A stretch of DNA of 64,000 bases from Charina bottae (GCA_023362775.1 JALMGJ010000005.1:84888921-84952920), one strand, 5' to 3'. Counted from the stretch's first letter, positions 1 through 10,050 are shown. The notes: generated by a model not told the origin, from the sequence alone. Numbers and translations are program-made.

Positions 1-98
1 CAGTCTCCCTGCAGTCCCCTTCTTTGGTGTAGCTATATACATTTTTTTTTCAATATCTAGACTTGAAAATACCTAGTATCAAACTGTGCATACAATAT

Positions 99-160
99 TT
101 ATTTTTATTTATTTATTTATTACATTTATATCCCGCCCATCTCCCCCACAAGGGCGGTTA
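99..160 (-). repeat. LINE 3'-end fragment (GATGGGCGG tail type)
   Basis: An ATTT-rich run followed by the complement of a GGGGGAGATGGGCGG-ATATAAATGTAA tail. The same tail recurs at 7190, 9886, 36226, 37597, 41622, 53455 and 63870, and at 28011 it is attached to LINE coding sequence, which identifies it as a retrotransposon 3' end. Confidence 0.6.
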
Positions 161-524
161 TGCCTACAATAATAAAAAAATAAATTAAAATATGCCTACA
201 GTCATATCATATGATTCTATTCCAATCAGTCTTGTTCTATATTAGATGGCAATGAATTGGCATGGAGTTGTTAGCATTTAACTGTCTTTTTTCTTGCAGT
301 TTTAAATACAAGAACATAAGAACTCAACTAAGTCAGATTTTGTATTGTATTCATCTGAAGGACTTCCTACTAGACAAGGGAATGCTGGATGTACCTAAAC
401 CTGTTGATGGATCCCAGGCTAATTTTCTATCCATCTATAACAAGCTGCACTGGAAATTTGTAGGAAATAAGATGATATTTCAATAAAATTCAGTGCATAG
501 TATTTATAAATTATACATTTATAC

Positions 525-775
525 ATTTTATTTATTTATTTAATTCTTATCCCACCACTGGCTCCTTCCTAGGGCTGTGAGACAGGGACTGGCCCAAGGT
601 CACCCAGCCGGCTTTCATGCCTAAAGTGGGACTAGAACTCACGGTCTCCTGGTTTGCCATTGGCTCCTTCCTAGGGCTGTGAGACAGGGTCTGGCCCAAG
701 GTCACCCAGACGGCTTTCGCGCCTAAAGTGGGACTAGAACTCTCAATCTCCTGGTTTCTAGCCCAGCACCTTAAT
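525..775 (-). mobile_element. tRNA-derived SINE, reverse, with duplicated module
   Basis: Two head-to-tail copies of a unit of about 100 bp (553-652 and 653-760), each reading CTAGGGCTGTGAGACAGG, then GGTCACCCAG and GACTAGAACTC. It is the complement of the middle of the tRNA-derived SINE seen at 10856 and 62095. An ATTT-rich tail lies at the left end, so the SINE runs on the minus strand. The module duplication also occurs, as a triplication, at 62110-62395. Confidence 0.65.
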
Positions 776-1079
776 AGTATTTATATAGTCACTAAATCTC
801 AACTCCTTGTCTGAATTCACATACGTGTTCTCTGATCTACTGAAGTGGAAATCAAAATGGTGGTTTGATCAGCTGCTAAAATTTCTTTTGTTAAGCAACT
901 GAAACTCTATAAAATACAAAATACAGTAGCATACAGTTGTAATCCCACAAGCGGGATTAAAAAGCCCGGCTAAGGAGAAAGACGTCCAAAGCAATGCATG
1001 GCTTTAGCCAATTCAGACTACTAGATCAAATGATCCAACTATGTTTTGGTGGATTGAAGGCCACAGACAAGTACCTCTG

Positions 1080-2291
1080 GGAGGAACTGTTATGACCCAG
1101 TCAGTTCTTGGGAAAATTATTTCCAAACTTTGTATATCACAGACCTTACCTCTAGTGTGGCATCACATCCAAATTGAATCACTTTGGCTGAAATATAAAA
1201 ATTACAATCACAGTTAATGGTGGGAAAAGCACCTGGAGGCAGTTATACCCCCCCTGAATTTATCAACCATAATATTGACTGGTGAGCCCCACTTCTAGGA
1301 GCACTTTTTACCTGCATTGACCAATCCTTAAAGATCCCTAATGGTTTAGGGCAGGGGTCCCCAACCTGTGCTCCGCGGCCCACTAGTGGTCCGCAGCCTG
1401 TTAGGAAGTGGGTGAGCGGGTGGCGGTGGTGGTCCGCGCGATTGGCTCCTGACTGCAAACCCCGCCCCCCGTCCACGCGATTGGCTCCCGCCTGCAAATC
1501 CCACCCACCCCGGTCCGTGCGATTGGCTCCCGCCTGCAAAAATTGTCTTCCACGACTGGTCCCTGGTGTCAAAAAGGTTGGGTACCCCTAGTTTAGGGTA
1601 TGTAATTATTGTCCCCATCTTTATAGAAAAGGGGAACAAGGCAGATTATTGGCCAATTAGCCTTCTTAGTGTAATTAATAAACTTTATGCAAGGCTCTTT
1701 GATGGAAGCTTGATAGTGAGAACATCTTAGTTGAAGAGCAGGATAGCCTTAGGGTGAGCCAATCTACCAGTGGACCATTATTTGACTCTACAGCATTTGG
1801 CTGAGAAGACCCAAGGACCTTGGCTGATTTAAAATTGGGTTTTGTTTGTGCCCTGAAAGATATATTATGGAGGAAACATCTACAGTAGATGGTTGGCTCC
1901 TTCCCCTTATTCAGGGCTGTGCAGAATCACACACTGAAGGTTTGTGATACAAAAGAATTGTAAGATGTAAGAGATCCTTGAGGCATGAGGGAGGGCTGCG
2001 CATTAGCTCCTCTTCTGTTTAACTTTTACATCAACTCGTTGGTCCAGGGGGCTTCTGATCCTGGCTTCTGCCCCACAACAATGGCTAAGAGGCAGACTTC
2101 TGCTCTACTATATGCCGATGATGAAGTCTCCACTGTAGGATTGAGAAGAGCCTTCTGAGGTTTTATTCCTACTCTGAAGAAAAACTTGTTATAAATGACT
2201 CAAAAACTCAAGTCACAATCTAAATAAAACACAGACTAAGTGCATAACAAAATATGGCTGACCTAAAATCGAGCAAATTAAAATGTTCAGA
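1080..2291 (+). pseudogene. LINE reverse transcriptase remnant (YADD motif)
   Basis: Degenerate non-LTR retrotransposon coding sequence on the + strand. Readable blocks are GKAPGG around 1217, then after a nested hAT element VIIVPIFIEKGNKADYWPIS and LLSVINKLYAR (about 1600-1695), HLAEKT near 1795-1815, LAPLLFNFYINSLVQG (about 2003-2050) and LLYADD (YADD at 2111-2122) followed by NDSKTQV near 2195-2215. These are the conserved order of LINE RT fingers and palm motifs. Stops and frameshifts (for example the stop after GLRRAF) make it a dead copy. The family is uncertain. The coding line reaches the Tigger-like insertion at 2292 and resumes at 2979. Confidence 0.8.
1352..1590. mobile_element. 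hAT MITE (CAGGGGTCCCCAACCT type), 8-bp TSD
   Basis: Begins CAGGGGTCCCCAACCTGTG and ends in the near-complement AAGGTTGGGTACCCCTA. Flanked by identical gtttaggg at 1344-1351 and 1591-1598. The interior repeats GCGATTGGCTCCCGCCTGCAA three times. It interrupts the LINE RT remnant. Open frames across it are artefacts of its GC-rich interior. Confidence 0.92.
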
Positions 2292-2978
2292 TACAGGTAG
2301 TCTTCACTTAACGACGGTAATTGAGCCCAGAATTTCCATCGCTAAGCAATGTGGTTTTAAAGCAAGATGGCATCGCTTAGGGACGGCAATCCTGGCAACT
2401 CCCCTTGCCATCATTAAGTGAATTTTACTGGTCGTTAGCCTGAGCACCCACCCCAATACAAGCCATTCCAGGCTTGGTCCCTCCCAGCCCCGAACACTGC
2501 CTTCAACTCCCCCACCCGCCTATCCCCCCCATCTCTGCCCTTTGGGAAGCCCCGCACCCTGCCTTGTGGGGCGGCAAGCGGGCCCGGAACCGCGCGGTTC
2601 TGGGGCTGCAGCCAGCTCCAGCCTCCCTAGCCCACCTGCACAAAGATCCAGCCAATCCTAGCCCCCGCAGCCCGCATTCATTCATCCAGCTGCCTCCCCT
2701 CCCGTTCCCCGGACCTGCCTTGGGAGGTTTCCACTCAGCCGCCGTGGGAGAAGCAGAAGCGCCTCACTGCCGGACCCAGCTTCTCCGGCGAACGTTTCCT
2801 CCACGTGGCTCCCTTCCGAACACTGTCTTCCGAGGTTTACGCTATCTTCTCAGAGCCTTTGGAGAAGCTTACGCTATCTTCTCAGAGCTCCAAAGGCTCT
2901 GAGAAGATAGTGTAAGCATCTCCAAAGGAGAAGCTTCTCCAAAGCTGGAGGGTTTTTTCAGTGCCTTCGTAATTTCGA
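2292..2978 (+). mobile_element. Tigger-like DNA element, 3' end deleted
   Basis: Starts TACAGGTAGTCTTCACTTAA inside the LINE remnant, with TA at the terminus as in Tc1/mariner-Tigger insertions. The interior is GC-rich (2440-2830) and contains a foldback around CTTCTCAGAGC/GCTCTGAGAAG (2840-2920). Its right terminus is missing here, but the partner copy at 8528-8793 keeps it (ending ACCACCTGTA). Confidence 0.7.
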
Positions 2979-3136
2979 TGTGTGGTTGTGATTCTCAAGT
3001 TCTTTTTCCAAAATGGAGACTTGTGATCCTCTCTACAATTAGTTTTTTTTCAATGTAAGGCCATTGCCAAGAGGTTACGTGGGTCTACTAGGATATCTCC
3101 CTTTTGGAGGCAATTCACTCTTAAGTTCTTGAGGGT
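2979..3136 (+). pseudogene. LINE ORF2 remnant, continuation after Tigger insertion
   Basis: Starts TGTGTGGTTGTGATTCTCAA and is nearly identical to 8850-9006. Translated in the copy at 8799 it reads CGCDSQILFPKWRLV and FFQCKAIAKRLRGS, a post-RT LINE segment continuing the remnant at 1080-2291. Confidence 0.5.
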
Positions 3137-3769
3137 TATCTTTGAAACCTTCAGTGTGTTCCCAGTGTGTCACCCTTGGATCGGAAGCAGGTCTCAGTTC
3201 AGTAGAAGCACATGTTTGGATCAGGAAGATCACCTACTTGCTTAAATTGACATTCTTCCCCCGGGACCTAGCCTCATAGACATTATTAGATCACTTTTAC
3301 TTTACAACTGAATTGGTTGCCATACAGCAACCAGGCAAATGGACGCAGTTGCATATGATGGAATGCCCATTAGATATAATGGCTAGCTGCAGTATAAGTA
3401 TACGCAGTATAAGCTCTGTTGAATAAGCTGCCATTGACAATTGACAGTAACACTAACAGGATGCAGTAACCGTAACCGTTGGTTTGTTACTGACTCAGCA
3501 AGCACGTTACCCATATCCAAGGACAGTGGTGTGGCCTGGCAAGTAATGCCATCAGCAAATAAGCACCCTGGAAACCAGCAGCAACTTCAAGAGTAGGTCT
3601 GTAGCCTGGAATAGTTGCACTGGCATATACAATGGCAGGGATGAACTGTATTTGCATGGCAGTGTAACAGTGGGATAGAAAGCAACTAAAAACCACTGTC
3701 TTCTATTTTCCCAGGAAACCATCAATGGGTGAGTATTGATCGGAGGAGGAGGAGGGGTTCAATAGTTAT
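3137..3769. other. Intron, nothing recognised
   Basis: Mixed sequence with no repeat or coding signature I can name. It may be further old LINE sequence continuing from 3136. Confidence 0.4.
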
Positions 3770-3777
3770 ATGTAGAA

Positions 3778-4250
3778 CAGGGCTTTCCAAACTTTTGCCG
3801 TTGGCGACACACCAACGGCCGGCCCAAAAAAACCCAGAAGCGCCGCCGCCAGTGTGGTGTGCAAAAACCCGGAAGCACCGTCGGCAGCGGCTGCCCCTTC
3901 AAAAGGGGAGGATCCAGGGACCCCGAAAATGCCCTCGGTTCCGGCAGGGAGGCAAAAAGCCTCCCCGCACGCTGCCGGGCTTTCGGGCTCACAGCTGATC
4001 GGTGCGGGGGAGGGGCCTGGGTGGAAGTTCTCCACGCGGATCAGCTGAGCGCCAGAAAGCCCGGCAGCGTGCGCCCACACGCAGCGAGGCTTTTCGCCTC
4101 CCTGCCAGAACCGAGGGTATTTTCGGGGTCCCCGGAGCCTGGCCTTTCGAAGGGGCAGCTGCCGCCGGCGCTTCCGGGTTGTCATGTGACACACTTGGGG
4201 CCCCCAGGCGAGACAGTATTGTGTCGCAACACACAGTTTGGAAAGCCCTG
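3778..4250. mobile_element. hAT MITE, CGACACAC family, copy 1
   Basis: Termini CAGGGCTTTCCAAACTTTTG and GTTTGGAAAGCCCTG. The 8-bp duplications atgtagaa (3770-3777) and atgtaaaa (4251-4258) match at 7 of 8 positions. Subterminal GGCGACACACC and TGTGTCGCAACACAC. The very GC-rich interior contains a large internal inverted similarity (AAAAGGGGAGGATCC side versus CGAAGGGGCAGCTG side). The several overlapping frames of 70-140 codons here have no family resemblance. Confidence 0.92.
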
Positions 4251-4258
4251 ATGTAAAA

Positions 4259-4924
4259 CATCTTTATTGTGGCATTTTGTAGTAATACGTACAAGTACTA
4301 GAGTGCTAAAAGGTTAAATACTTCAAACTAAATAACTAAATAACTACTTTGTAAAAGTATGAAAGAAAATCATTCTCCGTTAGAAAATATAAAGTAACAT
4401 CAAATAGCATTATAAAAATAACACAAAAATTTAGATAGAGTTGCCAAATTACATCATTTGTTTCTAGTCTGTCTGAATATTGTCATGTTCCACTGTTTCC
4501 TAATAATACAAGCTCTGAAACAAAATTTGGCAACTTCCAAGGTGACATCATTGTTATGGTCTGTGAGGAGAAATGAAAAATAGAGTTTTTCTAGACTGCC
4601 AGGGAATTTGCTTAGAAATGGAGGTGATGAATTTGATCATAAAATTGGCAGCACACAGCCCAAAGTTTCAACTGGACAAAGTCTCTCTGTAAAACGAGTA
4701 TGTTGGTGTCTTCTCAAAGTGAGGGAAGCTCCTCGCATTATCTCTCTGCCAATCAACATCCATGATTTGCTGTATGGCAACCACTTCAGCTTTAGGAGGA
4801 TCTGAAGAACGCCGGGCTGCTATAGATAGGCCAGTATTTTGCAATTTTGCCTCCAGTATCTTCTTCCAAGTCAAGTTACTGTGCATTTAAAAAATCCTAG
4901 CAGTGTTAATACTTCCATGGGCAT
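4259..4924. other. Intron, nothing recognised
   Basis: AT-rich, no identifiable repeat or exon. Confidence 0.4.
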
Positions 4925-6286
4925 GCATCATCAGATTGTCAAGTTGGAAGGGGCCCTTTAGGTTGTTGAATCCAATCCCTTGTGAAGTGCAGAAATGTAA
5001 TGGAAAGCATCTCTGGCAGATGGATGTCCAACTTCTGCTTGCTGACAACCAGCAGAGGGAAGACGTCTGTTCTGTACTACGCTGACTGGTTCCTCTTTTG
5101 AACTACTCTTTCCGTTAAGAAGTTCAGTATGTGTCTTCCTGTAACAAGGCCATTGTTCTATGTCCTAATTCATATTCTGCTTGTGATCAAGTACAATCCA
5201 AGATTGCTACATATATGCTGTTACCATGCAGATTCTCCCTACTCTCTAGCATGCATTTGAGTTGGCATTTATCTCTATTAGATTTTTTTTAATTGCAGAC
5301 TACTTCTGAAACCTCTCAAGATCATTTTGAGCCTTATCTTTTTCTTTAACTTATTATGCACCCTTAGTTTTTTGTGATTTGCTTAGTTGAGGAGCATTCC
5401 CTTCTCTCCTTCATGCAAGTTATTAATAAATATACTGAAGTGTGTCTTTTGGCACCAGCCTTGATACCTCTCTCTAGTTTGATGAACAACCATTGAGTAC
5501 CGTTTGAATATAATATTTGAGCTAGATGTGCAGCTATTTATTTGTCAGGCCATCTCGCCTATAAATAACAAACTTGCTAATCAGAATGTCACAATTGCCA
5601 GATTTTTGTTGAAATCAAGATATATTACGCATACCACATTTCCACAGTCATCTAAGTATTTTATTTAATTTTTTAAAATTGAGGTAAGATTAGCTTAGCA
5701 AGATTTATCCTTGACAAATCCATGCTGACTTCTACTGATTGCTGTTTTTTTCAAGGTACCTCTAGATCAGAGCTTTCCAAACTGTGTGTCGCGACACAAA
5801 AGTGTGTCGCCACACACAGCGTGGTGTGTCACCACACCACCCGGAAGCGGCGGCGTGCACGTGGACGGCGGCAGCTGCCGCCGCCGCCATGCAAGTGCGC
5901 ACCGCCGCACACACCCCTGCGCCGCCGCTGTGCACGTGCGCCCCCCCGCGCCGCCGTCCGCGCGCGCGCCACCACCACTGTCGCCACTGGTGTGTCGCCA
6001 GCGGCAGAACTTTGGAAAGCCCTGCTCTAGATGAATTACTTGATGAACAGCTCTAGAATCTCCTTGGGTATCAATGTCAGACTGATAAATTTCCTGCAGG
6101 TTTTTTGATGATTCATTGAACAAGAAATAACTGCTTTAGGAGATGTGGGGCTAATGGTTGAAAACTTAAAATTTCATGGTATACCCTTCCTCTCCATTTT
6201 TACAGTCCAAAATCATATTTAGGTTTCTCGACCTTGCAGTTTTGGGGGACTGGTAGTAGACTGTGGGCCATTACTTTCAGTAAGTA
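4925..6286 (-). mobile_element. Old CR1-class LINE 3' region, reverse, interrupted by a hAT MITE
   Basis: Read on the minus strand it ends in the typical CR1 3' segment (complement of AAGTTGGAAGGGGCCCTTTA at 4943). The body includes TTAATAAATATACTGAA near 5420, GAAATCAAGATATATTACGC near 5611 and AATCCATGCTGACTTCTACT near 5718, a long segment recurrent in reptile and bird CR1 copies. After the MITE at 5768-6024 the same element continues with CTCCTTGGGTATCAATGTCA. Divergence looks high. Confidence 0.55.
5768..6024. mobile_element. hAT MITE, CGACACAC family, copy 2
   Basis: Termini CAGAGCTTTCCAAACTGTGT and ACTTTGGAAAGCCCTG with perfect 8-bp duplications ctctagat at 5760-5767 and 6025-6032. The interior is an alternating GC-rich CGCC/GCGCG sequence. 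Inserted into the CR1 copy. Confidence 0.95.
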
Positions 6287-6596
6287 AAGGTAAAGGTTTT
6301 CCCCTGCACAGTCGTGTCTGACTCTAGGGGGCGGTGCTCATCTCCATTTCTTAGCCGAAAAGCCAGTGCTGTCCAAAGACGCTTCAATGGTCATGTGGCC
6401 GGCATGACATGTGGAATGCTGTTACCATCCCATCAAAGTGGTACCTATTCATCTACTTACATTTGCATGCTTTCGAATTGCTAAGTTGGCAAGAGCTGGG
6501 GCGAGTGCGGTAGCTCACTCCGTCACACGGTGCTCGGGTCTCGAACCACCGACCTTCCGATCGACAAGCCTGGTGTCTTAACCGCTGAGCCTCAGT
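6287..6596 (-). mobile_element. Sauria-type tRNA-derived SINE, reverse
   Basis: Read on the minus strand: tRNA-like head with GGTTCGAGACCC box-B-like sequence, central domain with GCAAATGTAAGTAGATGAAT, Bov-B-like tail GTCAGACACGACTG and terminal ACCTTTACCTTT repeats (6287-6300 on the plus strand as AAGGTAAAGG). Same family as 15877, 17741, 42255 and 54487. Confidence 0.85.
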
Positions 6597-6655
6597 ACTA
6601 TTTATTTAATTACGTTTTTTATGGCCACCCATTCCAAAAGACTAGGCAGCCATCT

Positions 6656-7039
6656 TCAGGTAGTCCTCAACTTACAGCCATTCATTTAACAACCATTCAA
6701 AGTTACGATGCTGGAAAAAGCCATTTACGAATGGTCCTCACACTTACAACCATCACCGTGTCCTCACAGTCACATGATGAAACTTCAGGCGCTTGGCAAC
6801 CGGCATGTATTTATGATGGTTGCAGCATCCCGGGGTCATGTAATCGCCATTTGCGACCTTCCCAGGGGGCTTCTGACAAGCAAAGTTGATGGGGAAAGCC
6901 AGATTCACTTAATGACCATGTGATTTGCTTAATGACCATGGCAAAAAAGGTTGTAAAATTGGGCACAACGCAATGACCACATCACTTAGTGACAGAAGTT
7001 CCGGTCCCAATTGTGGTCATAAGTCAAGGACTACCTTTA
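6656..7039. mobile_element. Tigger-like DNA element
   Basis: CAGGTAGTCCTCAACTTACA at the left and its complement-like CATAAGTCAAGGACTACCTT at the right enclose about 380 bp. This is the third Tigger-like element of the window. The 119-codon frame here is a chance translation. Confidence 0.75.
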
Positions 7040-7189
7040 ATGTTGATTATCTTGAGTCACAATATATTTGTGTAAAATTCTCTCTGCAAATCTCTCCAAA
7101 TCCCAATCAATGGATCATGTACTGTAATTCTTTCTTTGACTTTGTCTCTTAGCAAGATTGAAAGAGCAACACACACCCATTTTGGGATC

Positions 7190-7252
7190 ATTTTATTTAT
7201 TTTATTTATTTATTAAATTTCTATCACTGCCCATCTTCCCCCAAAGGGGGAA
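7190..7252 (-). repeat. LINE 3'-end fragment (GATGGGCGG tail type)
   Basis: ATTT repeats followed by CACTGCCCATCTTCCCCCAA, the same tail as at 99 and 37597. Confidence 0.55.
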
Positions 7253-7411
7253 GATTTCATTTCATTTTAAGGATGAAAAGCAGGTAACACATTTTATATG
7301 TCATTTAAAAAAAATAAGTCAATGCCCTTAAATTAACCTGGTGCTCTATTCTTCGTTTTTTTCTGTTTTTTTTCCCTTTAGCCTACTTTAAGCATTATTA
7401 AAAGTAGTAAG

Positions 7412-7727
7412 AGTTAGAGAAACAAGGTCCTGGACCCTCAGGCTGGAGCTTGGGATCACTCTGACCTTCATGGCTTAGTAGTATGTAAGGCAACAGCTTA
7501 TAGATCTGTGGATCTTTGACCCAGCAGCTCCTGACAAAATTATTCATAAAACTGCAGTTGGCAGTTTATACAGAGAGTATCTAGTTGGCTGAAACTTGCT
7601 AAATTATTGGTTCCAGTGATGATAGCATCTTTTCTAAACATTTGAACTATTTCTGGAAGGGCAAGAAAATAAACTATTTTGTATATGAAGCAAAGTGGAC
7701 TTTTTTCCCACCTTGACTTAAGAATTG
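7412..7727 (+). repeat. Inverted repeat, left arm (316 bp)
   Basis: Reverse complement of 7923-8225. By eye the arms differ by about four substitutions plus a 13-bp segment (near 7628-7640) missing in the right arm. The outer end agttagag is an unoccupied version of the target site used by the MITE at 8226. Confidence 0.92.
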
Positions 7728-7742
7728 GAGCCTCCATTGTCC

Positions 7743-7915
7743 TTTCCCGCTTCCATTGCAAGCCCTAAGCATTCTGTGGTCTGTTCTTGGCAACAGAGTT
7801 GAGAAGAATGAAATTAAATATTTGATATAAAATCTCGATTTTTAGAGACATTGGTCCAAATTCAAAGACTGGGTTAGGATAAATTCTGCAGTTAGGCTGA
7901 CTTGAGGAGAAGTTT
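7743..7915 (+). repeat. 173-bp direct duplicate, copy 1
   Basis: From CTTCCATTGCAAGCCCTAAG to GACTTGAGGAGAAGTTT. Recurs in the same orientation at 9026-9198 with about two mismatches. It fills most of the spacer between the inverted-repeat arms. Confidence 0.92.
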
Positions 7916-7922
7916 CTTGACT

Positions 7923-8225
7923 CAATTCTTAAGTCAAGGTGGAAAAAAAGTCCACTTTGCTTCATATACAAAATAGTTTATTTTCTTGCCCTTCTAGAAA
8001 TAGTTCAAATGCTATCATCATTGGAACTAATAATTTAGCAAGTTTCAGCCAACTAGATACTCTCTGTATAAACTGCCAACTGCAGTTTTATGAATAATTT
8101 TGTCAGGAGCTGCTGGGTCAAAGATCCACAGATCTATAAGCTGTTGCCTTACATACTACTAAGCCATGAAGGTCAGAGTGATCCCAAGCTCCAGCCTGAG
8201 GGTCCAGGACCTTGTTTCTCTAACT
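7923..8225 (-). repeat. Inverted repeat, right arm (303 bp)
   Basis: Near-identical reverse complement of 7412-7727. Its outer end, ctctaact, is the first target-site copy of the MITE at 8226. Confidence 0.92.
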
Positions 8226-8503
8226 CAGGGCTTTCCAAAGTGCTGCCGCTGGCGACACACCAGCGGCAGCGCGCACGGCGACGGCGCGGGGGGGGTGTGC
8301 GGCGGCGCACGTGCACGGCAACGGCACGGGGGGGCATGCGGCAGCGCGGGGGCGTGCTGCGGCGCGGGGGGCGTGTGGCGGCGCGCGCACACATGGCGGC
8401 CGCTGTGCACACGCGCGCCGCCGCTTCTGGGTGGTGTGGCGACACACCATGCTGTGTGTGGCGACACACTTTTGTGTCGCGACACACAGTTTGGAAAGCT
8501 CTG
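8226..8503. mobile_element. hAT MITE, CGACACAC family, copy 3
   Basis: CAGGGCTTTCCAAAGTGC to CAGTTTGGAAAGCTCTG with perfect duplications ctctaact at 8218-8225 and 8504-8511. Subterminal GGCGACACACC and TGTGTCGCGACACAC. The interior is GGGGGG/GCGGCG-rich. Overlapping frames of 69-139 codons on both strands are artefacts. Confidence 0.95.
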
Positions 8504-8527
8504 CTCTAACTCATAGCTGATGGTGCA

Positions 8528-9006
8528 GACCCAGCTTCTCCGGTGAACGTTTCCTCCACATGGCTCCCTTCCGAACACTGTCTTCCGAAGCTTATTCTGT
8601 CTTCTCAGAGCCTTTGGAGAAGCTCACGCTATCTTCTCAGAGTTCCAAAGGCTCTGAGAAGATAGTGTAAGCTGAGAAGATAGCGTAAGCGTCTCCAACG
8701 GAGAAGCTTCTCCAAAGCTGGGGGTTTGTTTCAGTGCCTTCGTAATTTCGAACGGTCGCTGAAAGAATGGTTGTTAAGTGAAGACCACCTGTATGTAGAT
8801 GATGTTCCTGGAGGGTGCAGAGTGCATGCATTTTGGAGTTGACCCCTTGATGTGTGGTTGTGATTCTCAAATTCTTTTTCCAAAATGGAGACTTGTGATC
8901 CTCTCTGCAATTAGTTTTTTTCAATGTAAGGCCATTGCCAAGAGGTTACGTGGGTCTACTAGGATTTCTCCCTTTTGGAGGCAATTCACTCTTAAGTTCT
9001 TGAGGG
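8528..9006 (+). repeat. Duplicate of the Tigger/LINE junction block at 2773-3135
   Basis: Carries the right half of the Tigger-like element (ending ACCACCTGTA at 8793) and the adjoining LINE sequence. Compared with 2773-3135 it has about 100 bp more, spanning the Tigger right end and the first LINE bases, which are deleted from the upstream copy. The LINE frame from 8799 reads MMFLEGAECMHFGVDPLM and FFQCKAIAKRLRGS. Confidence 0.85.
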
Positions 9007-9025
9007 CAATTCACTCTTAAGTTCA

Positions 9026-9198
9026 TTTCCTGCTTCCATTGCAAGCCCTAAGCATTCTGTGGTCTGTTCTTGGCAACAGAGTTGAGAAGAATGAAATTAA
9101 ATATTTGATATAAAATCTCAATTTTTAGAGACATTGGTCCAAATTCAAAGACTGGGTTAGGATAAATTCTGCAGTTAGGCTGACTTGAGGAGAAGTTT
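9026..9198 (+). repeat. 173-bp direct duplicate, copy 2
   Basis: Same orientation as 7743-7915 and about 1.28 kb away. The sequence continues into unrelated intron (ACCTTCTGTC...), so this may be the original location and 7743 the derived one. Confidence 0.9.
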
Positions 9199-9335
9199 AC
9201 CTTCTGTCTTTCTCTTCTTTTGAACAGCTGAGTTTAAGCCTTTATCATAAGCTGATTTTCTACCATAAGTGAGTTATTCTTAGCTTGTATTCCTGTAAGT
9301 ACCCAATGAACAAGAACTAGGATGTTGGTGTAATA

Positions 9336-9410
9336 CAGTGTTTCTCAACTTGGCAACTTTAAGAAGTGTGGCCTTCAACTCCCAGAATTCCCTAGCCAGC
9401 CACCTTAAAG
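9336..9410. mobile_element. Truncated palindromic-type hAT MITE
   Basis: Begins CAGTGTTTCTCAACTTGGCA and includes CTTCAACTCCCAGAATTCCC, the left half of the family seen whole at 11271, 25998 and 45924. No right terminus. Confidence 0.65.
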
Positions 9411-9556
9411 TACACAAGAACACTACACAAGATCTGGCTCACATCTCTCTTTTTTTAACCCCCTCCAACAGCAAGGCCTAATTTTGGTTTCCTGCCATTT
9501 TGAGTTGAGAAACTCACGAAAACTGTACTGTAAAGCTGAAATGCATTTAGGAGGTT

Positions 9557-9787
9557 TTTTAAAAAAAAAAATCCATTCAATCATGTCCGATTCTTGGAGT
9601 CTGCCTGGACAAGTCCCTGCTCTTTCCTTTGCAAGGTTTTTCAGAAGTAGGTTGCCATTGCCTCCTTCCTAGGGCTGAGAGAGTGACTGGCCCAAGGTCA
9701 CCCAGCTGGCTTTGTGCCCAAGGCGGGACTAGAACTAACTGTCTCCCGGTTTCTAGCCTGATGCCTTAACCACTACACCAAACTGGA
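9557..9787 (-). mobile_element. tRNA-derived SINE (Bov-B-like tail), reverse
   Basis: On the minus strand: GAGATCCAGTTTGGTGTAGT head, CAAAGCCAGCTGGGTGACCT, GCAATGGCAACCTACTTCTG, then GAATCATGTCCGATT-type Bov-B-like tail (complement at 9585-9605) and a poly(A) seen as T/A runs at 9556-9571. Four other copies or fragments of this family are in the window. Confidence 0.8.
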
Positions 9788-9885
9788 TCTCATTTAGTAA
9801 TTAATATAATTTTAAAAGCTGAAGAACATAAAACACTCCAGAACAAAAGGAAAATGTTTATATGTGTGATTCCCCCCCCCCCGTA

Positions 9886-10050
9886 TTATTTATTTATTTA
9901 TTTGTTTGTTTGTTTGTTTATTTGTTTATTTGTTTATTTTATTATTTAAATTTATATCACCGCCCATCTCCCCCAATGGAATTATTGCCCCCAAAGCATT
10001 AATTGGGCCCCTCCAGCCACTCCGTCTGCTCCTTCCCCCGAGTATAATAC
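9886..10050 (-). repeat. TTTA/TTTG microsatellite and LINE 3'-end fragment
   Basis: ATTT/GTTT repeats (9888-9950) lead into the complement of the GATGGGCGG LINE tail, then a short GGGCCCCTCCAGCC segment. Confidence 0.55.

Noticed and set aside
262..486. 74-codon + strand frame as an upstream ADK exon
   Set aside because: The sequence does not resemble any ADK segment, and no acceptor/donor pair with the needed phase was seen.
3729..4294. Many overlapping open frames of 64-142 codons on both strands
   Set aside because: They lie in the GC-rich MITE at 3778-4250, where stop codons are rare. They appear in several frames at once, and none resembles a protein family.
8090..8578. Alanine/arginine-rich frames up to 139 codons
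   Set aside because: Translations of the GC-rich MITE at 8226-8503. The same applies to 5722-6123, 33929-34399, 34866-35386, 40200-40509, 47148-47671 and 53657-54001.
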